Of a stretch of 64,000 nucleotides of DNA, positions 1 through 8,491 are shown piece after piece. This DNA comes from Pseudomonadota bacterium (lineage in GTDB: Bacteria; Desulfobacterota; Desulfobulbia; Desulfobulbales; Desulfocapsaceae). The translations under genes were made by a program, and so were the position numbers. Each line of letters starts with the position of its first letter. Positions within the stretch are counted from its first letter, which is position 1. The DNA lies in the NCBI GenBank assembly GCA_018820855.1, contig JAHJNL010000010.1, positions 145,527 to 209,526 on the forward strand, given 5' to 3'. Below the pieces are notes generated by a model. It did no database searches. It was not told the DNA's origin and saw nothing but the letters and a program-made list of their open reading frames with translations.

Positions 1-192
1 GGATCCTGGGGCATGGTCTGCAGCAGGCACATAGGCCAGCCGCTGGTCAAAGAGTTCCGAGTCGTCGGAATGGGCAACAATCACGGAACCGTCTGCAGAG
101 GCCCCCTTGGTGACGAGCATGGTGGTGCAGCTCATGGCCGCAAGGGGCTGGAGCATGACCAGCAACACTGGGATACTCAGTTTTTTCAGCAT
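1..192 (-). CDS. Secreted C69-family dipeptidase, N-terminal part only
   Basis: The gene reads leftward and runs off the window edge, so only the first 64 codons are present. It opens with a Sec signal peptide (MLKKLSIPVLLVMLQPLAAM) followed directly by SCTTMLVTKGASADGSVIVA. In peptidase family C69 (PepD-type dipeptidases, Ntn hydrolases) a Cys at this place becomes the N-terminal nucleophile after processing, and the segment TKGASADGSV is typical of the family. The start is supported by an AGGAGA ribosome site 5 bases upstream. The likely role is periplasmic dipeptide hydrolysis. It is transcribed in the same direction as the operon to its right but sits 72 bases after it. The family call is good; substrate unknown. 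Confidence 0.75.
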   Translation of the reverse strand, partial: MLKKLSIPVLLVMLQPLAAMSCTTMLVTKGASADGSVIVAHSDDSELFDQRLAYVPAADHAPGS

Positions 193-264
193 CTCTTCTC
201 CTTTTATGGTAAATTTTCTTCTTTCAGTACAGAGAACTCACCGATTTGGTTATGTCCCCATGTA

Positions 265-1818
265 CTAGTTTGTTTTTTCAATGCCTTGCCGGATCTTGCA
301 GGCAAGTTCCTGCAGTACTTTACGGTCAATCTTTTCCAGTAGTCCCTTGACCTGAAAGTCATCGATGATGTGATAAAATTGAGGGATCTTGCGGGCAGCC
401 AGTTGACCGGCAAGGAAGGCGTCAAGCTCTTCAGTGCTTGGCGGAGCTGTTGGATCCAGGGGCTGGATAAAGGCGAAAACCGCCTGTTCATAGACAGGGT
501 CAGGTACGCCGGTGACTATGGCCTGACGAACGTCAGGGTGTCTGCCCAGGGCGTCTTCCACCTCTTCCGGGCTGATGTTGCCGCTGTCACGGATAATGGT
601 GTTTTTGCACCGGCCCATGAAAAAGAAGTAGCCATCCTTATCCTGTCGGGCAAGATCGCCGGTGATGAACCAGCCATCCTCAAAGGCTGCAGCCGTGGAT
701 TGCGGATCTTTCCAGTATTTCTTCATAACAGAGGGGCTCTTGACCAGCATTTGCCCGGTTTCACCTGCAGCGACATCCTGATACCTGTCATCGACCAGCC
801 GGACCATGGTGTCATAGGCAGGTCTTCCCAGTGATCCCCTCCGTTGTTCGACATTCGGCGGGACAGTCATGTACCCGCCGCATTCGGTCATGCCCATGGA
901 GGCAGTGAGCTCGACCCCCGTTGCGGCAAAAAAGTCGTCCTGAAGACTCAGCGGCACGGCTGAGCCACCGGATGTGGCGTAGATCAGGGAGGGGAATGTC
1001 ACTGTCTCTTTCAACACCAGATCTGTAAATTCACGCCACTGACTGGGGGAGGCTGCCGCATGGGTCACCTGCTGATTACTGAGTGCACCTAGAAAATCTC
1101 CAGAGGTGAAATGACTCATGAACACTGCAGTGCCTCCTGCCAGGAGCATGGGCAGGAGAAGTATGGTGGGGGCAGCACAGTGGCAGAGATAGGAGGTGGT
1201 CATGAAGACATGATCGGCAGTGTGGTCAAAAGTGCGGCAGCGATTGCTGGCCGCATGAAAGAGTGATCCGTGGGTATGGGTAACACCTTTTGGCCGTCCC
1301 GTGGAGCCGGAGGTGTAGAAGATGGCCGCAGGATCATGGGCAAGCGTCTGAATCTCGGGGAGAGTGATTTCTCTGGCTGTTGCGACAAGTTCTTCCCAGG
1401 AGTCGTCGAGGGCATCGCCCTTGGAGCTATGGCTGAGATAAAAAATCTGTTTCAGAGAGTCTGTCTCCCGCTCCAGATCCCTGATCTCCCCTTCCATGCT
1501 GCGGTGGGCGATATAGATTCTGGTTTTGCACAGGCCAACTTCATAAAGCAGTTCCTTGCGCCGGCTGTAATAGCTTGATGGTACAGCAATGGCACCGAGC
1601 CGGAAACAGGCGAAATAGCAGTAAACGATTTCCAGGCAGTTGGGCATGAAGAGTCCGACCCGGTCTCCCTGTCGAACTCCCAGTTTCACCAGAGCCTTGG
1701 CGTATTCCTGAACCCTCCTGTCCAGTTCCCGGTAGGTGCAGGACTGGGAATCGATACGAAGAGCAGTGCTTTCCGGTGCTTGTTTCAGTGCTTGCTGATA
1801 CAATCTGCTAAGAGTCAT
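265..1818 (-). CDS. AMP-dependent acyl-CoA synthetase/ligase
   Basis: This 517-residue adenylate-forming enzyme activates a carboxylic acid to acyl-AMP and then to acyl-CoA in the cytoplasm. The P-loop FYTSGSTGRPKG lies near residue 167, the A5-type GMTECG follows at about 305, and the ITGDLARQDKDGY block lies near 385. At the C terminus the usual TxSGKxxR signature reads LLEKIDRKVL, keeping the Lys but not the preceding Gly. The gene is the last of six in a leftward operon, only 3 bases after the carboxyltransferase, so it probably makes the CoA thioester that the carboxylase then carboxylates. It resembles benzoate/long-chain acid ligases broadly; the substrate cannot be read from the sequence. 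Confidence 0.85.
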   Translation of the reverse strand: MTLSRLYQQALKQAPESTALRIDSQSCTYRELDRRVQEYAKALVKLGVRQGDRVGLFMPNCLEIVYCYFACFRLGAIAVPSSYYSRRKELLYEVGLCKTRIYIAHRSMEGEIRDLERETDSLKQIFYLSHSSKGDALDDSWEELVATAREITLPEIQTLAHDPAAIFYTSGSTGRPKGVTHTHGSLFHAASNRCRTFDHTADHVFMTTSYLCHCAAPTILLLPMLLAGGTAVFMSHFTSGDFLGALSNQQVTHAAASPSQWREFTDLVLKETVTFPSLIYATSGGSAVPLSLQDDFFAATGVELTASMGMTECGGYMTVPPNVEQRRGSLGRPAYDTMVRLVDDRYQDVAAGETGQMLVKSPSVMKKYWKDPQSTAAAFEDGWFITGDLARQDKDGYFFFMGRCKNTIIRDSGNISPEEVEDALGRHPDVRQAIVTGVPDPVYEQAVFAFIQPLDPTAPPSTEELDAFLAGQLAARKIPQFYHIIDDFQVKGLLEKIDRKVLQELACKIRQGIEKTN

Positions 1819-1821
1819 CTT

Positions 1822-3204
1822 TTATCCTTGTCTTTGCGGCTGGGAGAGGAAGCTGGCAATGCGGCCACGTATCTCGTCTGCTTGGATGATCTCATCCAAT
1901 AATCCTGCTTCCAACAGTTTTCCCGGGTCAGCTGCCGTCTCTTCCATGGCTCTGCGGTTTATCTGATCTTTTCTGTGGTTGCTGCGATTACCCAGTTTTG
2001 CAGCAACGTTTTTCCCGTAGATGGAGATAACGGCTCCGGGCAGGGCCAGAAATTCTTCGGCACCCATGCCGGGTCCTGCCATGGCATAGACACCGGCCGT
2101 GTAGTTGCGACGTAGCGTTATGGAGAGCTTCCTGCTCGTGGCGCGGCCTATGGCCTTGAAGAGTTCGGCCCCGTGACGGATGATGCCTGCCTGCTCAGCA
2201 CCTGTACCCACCATGAATCCGGGAATGTCTGCAAGAAAGACCAGAGGCAGGGAAAAATGATCACAGAGAGTGATGAAGCGGCTCATCTTCAGGCAGGTAT
2301 CAGGCAGGAGGATACCGCTGTGGATCTTGGAGTTGCTGGCCACAAGGCCAAAGCTGCGTCCCTCGATTCTTGCCAGTCCGGTGACGCATTCCGCTGCGTA
2401 TTCCTTTTTGATTTCCAGAAAGGAGTCCCGGTCCAGAAGCCTGTCTAAAATGGGATGGATAGCAAAGGGAACGGAAGCGCCTTTGGGCAGCAGGGCATCA
2501 ATGGAGGTTGCATCTTCCAGGGCAGGGACAGGGGGGTGTTCAGGGAGCCGGGCTCCGGCCCGGGAGGGGAAGTGATCCAGGTAATGGCGAACCCAGGCCA
2601 TGGCAGCCTGTTCATCTTTTACCACAACATCCACGGACCCGGATATACGGGCGTGCATCTCCGGACTTCCCAGACTGAGATAGTCTACAGGATGGCCCAG
2701 CATATCTTCTACCACGTCCGGTCTGCCGATACTCATGCCGGCGTCTTCCAGCATAACTGCACAGTCGCAGAGGGCGACGGGAAAGGTCATGGATGCGCCA
2801 AGTCTGGCACAGACCACACAGACCTGGGGCACCAGGCCGGAAAGTCGTGCATGCAGGCTGTACCAGTGGCCAATTCCTTTTCTGTGGGCCAGCAGTTTGG
2901 CAGCATCCTGGGGAAAGGGGCTTTTACCCAGGTGCTGGTGGGCCATGATGTCAAGGATCATGACCACGGGACGTGGCCTGTCCAGAGCCCGCTGCAGCAG
3001 CTCAAAGTGGTGCTGCAGTCCGTCAAAGGGACTGTCCGGCAGGTCCAGGTGGTCTACTGCCGAGACGTAGACCTCTCTGCCGTTTATTATGCCGCTGCCG
3101 GTGACAAAACCTGTGGCCCGGCCCAGGTCAAAATGGGTGAAACTGCCGGGGTCAACAAGGGCCTCAATCCGCTTCCATACATTTCGTTTCATCTCAGTTC
3201 TCAC
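1822..3204 (-). CDS. Acyl-CoA carboxylase, carboxyltransferase subunit (PccB-like)
   Basis: This 460-residue protein carries both halves of the crotonase-like carboxyltransferase fold: an N-terminal half with GRATGFVTGSGIINGREVYV, and a C-terminal half with DIPGFMVGTGAEQAGIIRHG and AGPGMGAEEFLALPGAVISI. It should move CO2 from carboxybiotin on the BCCP to an acyl-CoA. It is shorter than typical PccB/AccD-type subunits (about 510-530) and lacks the AccD zinc finger. The start is a GTG that overlaps the stop of the upstream gene by 4 bases, which implies translational coupling. Together with accB and accC at the head of the operon it completes an acyl-CoA carboxylase separate from the AccA-AccD fusion at 24.9-27.2 kb. 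Substrate unknown. Confidence 0.85.
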   Translation of the reverse strand: MRTEMKRNVWKRIEALVDPGSFTHFDLGRATGFVTGSGIINGREVYVSAVDHLDLPDSPFDGLQHHFELLQRALDRPRPVVMILDIMAHQHLGKSPFPQDAAKLLAHRKGIGHWYSLHARLSGLVPQVCVVCARLGASMTFPVALCDCAVMLEDAGMSIGRPDVVEDMLGHPVDYLSLGSPEMHARISGSVDVVVKDEQAAMAWVRHYLDHFPSRAGARLPEHPPVPALEDATSIDALLPKGASVPFAIHPILDRLLDRDSFLEIKKEYAAECVTGLARIEGRSFGLVASNSKIHSGILLPDTCLKMSRFITLCDHFSLPLVFLADIPGFMVGTGAEQAGIIRHGAELFKAIGRATSRKLSITLRRNYTAGVYAMAGPGMGAEEFLALPGAVISIYGKNVAAKLGNRSNHRKDQINRRAMEETAADPGKLLEAGLLDEIIQADEIRGRIASFLSQPQRQG

Positions 3205-4685
3205 TGAATCATGTTGGGATCATGTTGTTCGATATAGTTCTTCAGTCTCACGGCGGCCGGTCCATACAACTGGATAGCGTCATAATCCAGGGACAGGTTG
3301 TTGCGATACTGGAGAATCAGGCTGTGCTGGCCACGCAGGCCAAATGGCAGTATCCCGGAAAAAAAGAATCCCATGTCTTCGCAGAGCTCGGCCAATCGGG
3401 CTGCGCCGCTCTTCTCAAGGTTGATGAAGAGGTAAAGGATATCCACATGTTCCATACAGTACCTACGCAGCAGGGAGCGGATTTCCGGAGCCATGGCAGG
3501 CGTGGCCGAGAAGCAGAGGATATCGACACTATTGAAGACCTCCATCTTTGTCGTTTCCATGGAGAAATCGGCTTCTTCCTTTTCAATGTTCAGAGCTGCC
3601 GGTTCGCAGCAGATAGGGCAGTTCAGTGGGAAAAATATTTCTTCGATAATCTTTTTATGTTTCTCCGGCGGATAAATGCACCTGGCTTCGTCCCTATTCA
3701 GACTGGCATAGAAGAGTAAGGCACTCTCTTTCTGGCTGATCCGGCCACCCAGATTTTTGAAGTCAACATCAGAGGGAAAAAGGCCTAAAAAAATACCGGT
3801 GGGGTGTGAACCGGAGTCCATACATTTTTTCTGGGACAGAATGTGGCTGGTTACGGCGCGGCCATAGATTCCGAAGAGTCCTGAATTACTGCTTTCAGTG
3901 AAGGCCTGATTGGTCAGGGCGGAGAACACGCCGTGCCTGCGGCAGATGGGTTTGACAAAGGCAACGCCTATCTCGGCAATGGGGTCTTCGGGGTGATAAA
4001 ACTTGAGACCCGCATGCCCCAGAAGCTGCCCCGTTTCATCTTCTGCCACCAGGGAACGGAGCCGGCCTTCCCTGTTCATGCGAATGATCATGTCCGGATA
4101 ATAAATGTAGGGTTCATAGGTGTACCCATAGGTCTGCCAGGCGCAGCGTGAGATTTCCAGGGCATCTTCTTCCCGGAACTGACGGATATGCCAGGGGCCC
4201 AGGGCAGCGGCATCGGTTTCAATCACTTTCTGCTGGCTGTCAAGGAGAGCGTCGATACGTTTGTGCGACAGGTGTTTTATAAGTACGGTCTCCTTGCCGT
4301 CGCGGCCCAGGTTGAGGAATTTGACCTCATCCACAGCGTGGCGCAGAAGATACATACCAAGTCCGCGGGTGTCCCCCGTGCTCTCCACTTCCTGGGGATG
4401 GTATTCATGCGCAAGCTCTGCTTGAAAGGGGATGCCTTTCTCATGGATTACCACCTCAACACTTGCGGGCAGGCCCCGGCAGGTAAGGGTGTACTGTTCG
4501 TTTGCATTGTTAGCAAGGCCGTGGGTGATCACATTGGTCACCGACTCTTCAGTGGCCAGGACCAGCCGTTCTGCTTCCTTTTTCCGGAGATTGAAGGCCA
4601 GGGCAGTCTCCCGGACAAAGGCCAGGACAGCGGCCAGGTAGTCCAGACTCGCGGGTACGGTGATGCTCAATTCAATTTCTTTCAT
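3201..4685 (-). CDS. RsbW-like ATPase fused to a GNAT acetyltransferase
   Basis: The 494-residue protein is a fusion. Residues about 1-135 form a GHKL ATPase of the RsbW/SpoIIAB anti-sigma kinase type: the N box reads ATEESVTNVITHG and the G box DTRGLGMYLLRH. Residues about 165-305 look like a GNAT N-acyltransferase (IRQFREEDALEISRC, then PICRRHGVFSALT as the acyl-CoA pyrophosphate loop). The last 180 residues are not recognised and may be a second, degenerate acetyltransferase-like domain. It lies between the MFS exporter (14-base overlap) and the carboxyltransferase (4-base overlap), so it is made with the acyl-CoA carboxylase. It could modify the enzyme or its product; neither is shown by the sequence. 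Confidence 0.75.
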   Translation of the reverse strand: MKEIELSITVPASLDYLAAVLAFVRETALAFNLRKKEAERLVLATEESVTNVITHGLANNANEQYTLTCRGLPASVEVVIHEKGIPFQAELAHEYHPQEVESTGDTRGLGMYLLRHAVDEVKFLNLGRDGKETVLIKHLSHKRIDALLDSQQKVIETDAAALGPWHIRQFREEDALEISRCAWQTYGYTYEPYIYYPDMIIRMNREGRLRSLVAEDETGQLLGHAGLKFYHPEDPIAEIGVAFVKPICRRHGVFSALTNQAFTESSNSGLFGIYGRAVTSHILSQKKCMDSGSHPTGIFLGLFPSDVDFKNLGGRISQKESALLFYASLNRDEARCIYPPEKHKKIIEEIFFPLNCPICCEPAALNIEKEEADFSMETTKMEVFNSVDILCFSATPAMAPEIRSLLRRYCMEHVDILYLFINLEKSGAARLAELCEDMGFFFSGILPFGLRGQHSLILQYRNNLSLDYDAIQLYGPAAVRLKNYIEQHDPNMIQ

Positions 4686-6078
4686 GATCCTCCTTGTTCA
4701 GGCGCCACACTCGCCAGCTGAAAAACAGGGCCAGCAGGGGGAGCAGGGCAGCAGCCAGATATGTTCGTTGAAAGTTGTTGATTTCCATCACTTTTCCGTT
4801 GCTGCCAAGTAACAGGTCAAAGAGACTGACGCCGATGAGAGACGCCAGGTAGATGAAGGTGCGGAACAGAGCAGATACTGAGGCCACGTTGTTCCTGGCT
4901 GCCCTGCCCATGACTAGCTTGGTGGCAGGGGCAATGAAAGAACCAAGGGCAAAGCCCATGCTTATCAGAAAGACTGCGGTCAATACGGTGGAGGCCCGAT
5001 CGAGGAAAAAGGTGAAGACAAGACAGGAGAGCAAACCCCAGGCCATCCCTGTCATGCAGAGCAGGGACGGATTGAAGCGGTCTGCCCTGCGGCCCATGTA
5101 CAGACTGAGAAGACCGTAGGTGCAGGAAAAAAAGAGCATGAGAAAACCGCTTGCCGATGGCGACAGGTGCAGTTCTCGGGCCAGGTAGAAGGGCATGGCA
5201 AAGTTGTTGCCGCTGAGCATCATCAGGACGACCGTATAGGCAAGGGTCATCAGGAGAAAGGTCTTGTCCCCCAGGGCATCCAGGGGAAGCAGGGGGGAGT
5301 GGCATCTTTTTTGCCAGAGCCAGAGCAGAGCAAGTATTACCACTCCCGCCAGGGGCATGAGCCAGTGGGAGGCGGATTCCCAGTTACCCTGGGTTCCGCT
5401 GTTGATGCCGCTGACCAGGAGGAGGAGACCGCCGATCAGCAGGAGGGCCCCGGGAATATCGAATTTTTCTCTGCTTTCCATTTTCGCCTGCGGATCAGGC
5501 GGCAGGACGCTCGCTGCCAGCAGGCAGGCAGCGGTGCCGATGGGGATATTGACAAGGAAGATATACTGCCAGCCCAGGTGACCGCTGATGATGCCGCCCA
5601 GGGGGGCACCGATGATCAGGCCCAGGGAGGAGGAGCTGCCCTGAATGCCGTAAGCTGAACCCTGTCTGGCGGCAGGGATGTCCCGGGCAATAAAGGCCGG
5701 GCCGCTGACGATGAGCATGGCTGCACCCAGGCCTTGCAGGCCGCGGCCGGCAGTGAGCCAGAAAAGGGAAGGGGCAAAGCCGCAGAGCGTAGAGCTTATT
5801 GTGAAAATGAGGTAGCCGCTGAGGAAGATCCGTTTCAGTCCTATCCTGTCGGCGAGTTTTCCCCAGACCGAGAGGCCTGAGGTAAGGACCAGGAGAAAGG
5901 CGAGGTTGATGCGGACAACTTCACCGGCAGTAACTCCGAAGTGGCGACCGATCTCAGGCAGGGAGATATTGACGATATAGGAGTCCAGGAGGCACATGAA
6001 GGAGGCCAGGCTGACACAGATTATAATCTGTCGTTGATCGGATGTCAGGGGTGAACTGTCAGTACTATTCCGGCTCAT
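4672..6078 (-). CDS. MFS transporter, DHA2 (EmrB/QacA) type
   Basis: A 468-residue inner-membrane protein dominated by hydrophobic segments, with the MFS A-motif between helices 2 and 3 ([13 protein letters not shown]) and a drug/H+ antiporter C-type motif around [19 protein letters not shown]. Family members use the proton gradient to export drugs or metabolites. Its ATG overlaps the accC stop by 4 bases (ATGA), and its own end overlaps the next gene by 14 bases, so it is an integral part of the carboxylase operon. The natural inference is export of the acid formed by, or the acid consumed by, the pathway. Direction and substrate are not visible in the sequence. Confidence 0.85.
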   Translation of the reverse strand: MSRNSTDSSPLTSDQRQIIICVSLASFMCLLDSYIVNISLPEIGRHFGVTAGEVVRINLAFLLVLTSGLSVWGKLADRIGLKRIFLSGYLIFTISSTLCGFAPSLFWLTAGRGLQGLGAAMLIVSGPAFIARDIPAARQGSAYGIQGSSSSLGLIIGAPLGGIISGHLGWQYIFLVNIPIGTAACLLAASVLPPDPQAKMESREKFDIPGALLLIGGLLLLVSGINSGTQGNWESASHWLMPLAGVVILALLWLWQKRCHSPLLPLDALGDKTFLLMTLAYTVVLMMLSGNNFAMPFYLARELHLSPSASGFLMLFFSCTYGLLSLYMGRRADRFNPSLLCMTGMAWGLLSCLVFTFFLDRASTVLTAVFLISMGFALGSFIAPATKLVMGRAARNNVASVSALFRTFIYLASLIGVSLFDLLLGSNGKVMEINNFQRTYLAAALLPLLALFFSWRVWRLNKEDHERN

Positions 6079-7415
6079 ATCTTCAGCATGTCTTCCAGGT
6101 AATGAATGTCCATCCCCCCCTTCAGGTAGCCGGGGTCATTGAGAATGCGCTGCTGCAGGGGGATGTTGGTCTTGATGCCCTCGATGTGCATTTCTTCCAG
6201 TGCTGTTTGCATTCTGGCTAGAGCACTTTTCCGGTCATGGCCATAGGTGATCACTTTGGCTACAAGGGAATCGTACTGGGGAGGAACCTGGCAGTCATTG
6301 TCCAGATAGCTGTCCACCCTGACTCCTGGGCCGCCGGGGCAATGAAAACGGGCGACCCTGCCTGGGCACGGGAAAAATGTGTGCGGGTCTTCCGCATTGA
6401 TCCTGCATTCGACGGCATGACCTTGTTGCCGGATCATGGATTGGTCCAGGGTCAGGAGAGAGCCGGAAGCGATGAGCAGTTGCCAGCGGACAAGGTCTAC
6501 ACCGGTGACAAATTCGGTGACCGGATGTTCCACCTGGAGCCGGGTGTTCATCTCAATGAAGTGAAAGCCGTTGTTCTCATAGAGAAATTCAAAGGTTCCT
6601 GCTCCCCGGTAGCCGATACGGACACAGGCATCGGCCACAATTTTACCCATCTGGCGTCGCTGCTCTTCGGGGAGGTGCGGTGCCGGTGACTCTTCCACCA
6701 TTTTCTGATTGCGGCGCTGCATGGAACAGTCCCGTTCACCTAAATGGATGGCATGCCCCTGGCCGTCGCCGAGGACCTGGTATTCTATATGGCGGGGATG
6801 TTCCAGATACTTTTCCATATAGAGGGTGTCGTCAGCAAAGGCCAGTTTTGCCTCCTTGCGGGTAAGGCTGATTTCCTCTGTTAAGTTCTCGGGACGGTAT
6901 ACCACCCGCATGCCGCGGCCACCACCGCCAAGAGCTGCTTTGATGATCACCGGATAGCCGAGGTGGGCCGCTATGGTTGTACATTCATCTGCGGATTCAG
7001 GCAGGGCACCGCCTGAATCAGGAATGCAGGGAACTCCTGCGGCGTGCATGGCCTTCTTGGCAGAGATTTTGTCGCCCATGAGACGGATGGTTTCCGCTCG
7101 CGGCCCGATAAAGGTTATTCCTGCCTCCTCCACCTGTCCGGCGAATTCAGCATTTTCCGAGAGAAAGCCGTAACCGGGGTGGATGGCTTCTGCCCCGGTG
7201 ATAGAGGCAGCCGAGAGAATGGCTGTCATGTTGAGATAGCTTTTTCCTGCCGCAGGAGGACCTATGCAGACGGTCTGGTCTGCCAGAGCCAGGTACGGTT
7301 GCTCACGGTCTGCCTCGGAATAGACGGCCACCGTGGCAATGCCCAGTTCTTTGCAGGCCCGAAGAATGCGAAGGGCAATTTCCCCCCGGTTGGCAATCAG
7401 CACCTTGGAGAGCAT
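6075..7415 (-). CDS. accC: Biotin carboxylase (operonic acyl-CoA carboxylase)
   Basis: A 446-residue biotin carboxylase that uses ATP and bicarbonate to carboxylate biotin on the carrier protein. The N-terminal pre-ATP-grasp domain starts [17 protein letters not shown], the glycine-rich ATP lid reads [13 protein letters not shown] near residue 160, and the catalytic core [20 protein letters not shown], here cut for length, lies near residue 275-295. The length is that of AccC. It begins 3 bases after accB and overlaps the MFS gene by 4 bases. A second biotin carboxylase lies at 27.3-28.7 kb, so this copy is likely dedicated to the operon's carboxyltransferase, though sharing with fatty-acid synthesis cannot be excluded. 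Confidence 0.92.
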   Translation of the reverse strand: MLSKVLIANRGEIALRILRACKELGIATVAVYSEADREQPYLALADQTVCIGPPAAGKSYLNMTAILSAASITGAEAIHPGYGFLSENAEFAGQVEEAGITFIGPRAETIRLMGDKISAKKAMHAAGVPCIPDSGGALPESADECTTIAAHLGYPVIIKAALGGGGRGMRVVYRPENLTEEISLTRKEAKLAFADDTLYMEKYLEHPRHIEYQVLGDGQGHAIHLGERDCSMQRRNQKMVEESPAPHLPEEQRRQMGKIVADACVRIGYRGAGTFEFLYENNGFHFIEMNTRLQVEHPVTEFVTGVDLVRWQLLIASGSLLTLDQSMIRQQGHAVECRINAEDPHTFFPCPGRVARFHCPGGPGVRVDSYLDNDCQVPPQYDSLVAKVITYGHDRKSALARMQTALEEMHIEGIKTNIPLQQRILNDPGYLKGGMDIHYLEDMLKI

Positions 7416-7418
7416 TGC

Positions 7419-7841
7419 TTATTCCTTGATGACAAAAAGGGGTTGTCCGAACTCTACAGCCTGTCCGGAGTGAACAAGGATTTCTTCGATCACTCCCTCT
7501 CTGTCCGCCTCCACCATGTTCAGCATCTTCATGGCCTCGATGATACACAGGGGGGCACCTTTTTTGACCTGCTGTCCTTCTTCCACAAAAGGGGCTTCCT
7601 CCTCAGAGGAGGCGCGGTAGAAGGAGCCCACCATGGGCGATCGGAAAAGATTCTCCGGAGTATGTTCTCTTTTCGGTACCTTTCGGGGTCCTCCCTGGGG
7701 CGCAGTCACAGGGGGGGAAGAGTCCACATCCTGTGTGGCCCGGCTGATGCGGATACTTTTTCCCTCTTCTTTGATCTCAATTTCCGTCACTGTTGATTCG
7801 TCGACTATGCGGATTAAGCGTTCAATGACATCAATGTCCAT
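7419..7841 (-). CDS. accB: Biotin carboxyl carrier protein
   Basis: A 140-residue biotin carboxyl carrier protein. Its N-terminal part is AccB-like, a charged and flexible linker spans about residues 38-65, and the C-terminal biotinyl domain has the canonical IIEAMKMLNMVEAD, in which Lys105 is the biotinylation site. It is the first gene of the six-gene leftward operon, so the promoter should lie in the region to its right (7842 onward). It carries the carboxyl group from the biotin carboxylase to the carboxyltransferase subunit. No second BCCP gene is seen in the window, so this one may also serve the AccA-AccD fusion; that is inference. Confidence 0.92.
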   Translation of the reverse strand: MDIDVIERLIRIVDESTVTEIEIKEEGKSIRISRATQDVDSSPPVTAPQGGPRKVPKREHTPENLFRSPMVGSFYRASSEEEAPFVEEGQQVKKGAPLCIIEAMKMLNMVEADREGVIEEILVHSGQAVEFGQPLFVIKE

Positions 7842-8491
7842 AGGTCTTGTTTTCCTGTTTGTGATTTTTAAGGGGGTACTGAGAAGGCATTGTAAAGAAT
7901 GTTATCTCAGACAGGAAACAATGTACAATGGCCTTTTGAAATATTTTTCATTTTGCTTTGAAAAATATTGAGGATAAGCACGGTGCATGAGAATTTTCCT
8001 GGGCAGATCATTTGTGAGAAGGTGTTACTTGTCGATTTTGGCGCGGAGCAGGGAGTGTCTGTTGCTACTATTACTTTAGCCTGTAACTGTATGAAAAATG
8101 GTTTTTATGTTGGAGGATTTTGTGATAAACTGTTGCAATAGGTTGTAGTATGCACCTGGAAATTCAAATGATACGAAAAATCATGGAGAGAGCGAGTATT
8201 GTTTTCCAGGCAAAGGGGGATGCAACTCGTGAAAATCATCAAGTCACAGGGACTTGGGGCGGATTTCGTGTGAGAATAAAGCTTGCGGAGTTTCCTGATA
8301 CCTGCTATAAACTCTTCTCTTTCCTGTCAGTATTACTGCGTCCTAAAATACACTGCTGTGTGTTGCCTAGGGGCAACCCTATTCCTGCTGGTCTCAAGTC
8401 GTCCGACCATCATTGGTCAAACTCTATACTTTCTTCACTTCATGTGCTGCACAGCTCTTTGTTGTGAGTCTCAATTTACCTGGTGATTACC
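7842..8491. other. Long intergenic region between accB and deaD, with hairpins
   Basis: About 650 bases without a convincing gene; the two short open frames here lack ribosome sites and recognisable content. The region must hold the promoters of the leftward carboxylase operon and the rightward deaD. It contains an AT-rich perfect inverted repeat (11-base arms, 7940-7950 and 7959-7969) and a short GC hairpin at 8362-8377 (gttgcc/ggcaac). A long deaD leader would fit the regulated leaders known for cold-shock DEAD-box genes in other bacteria, but no known RNA element is recognised. Confidence 0.4.

Noticed and set aside
8150..8486. Two short rightward frames in the deaD leader
   Set aside because: No ribosome sites, no protein-like pattern, and they overlap the helicase start region.
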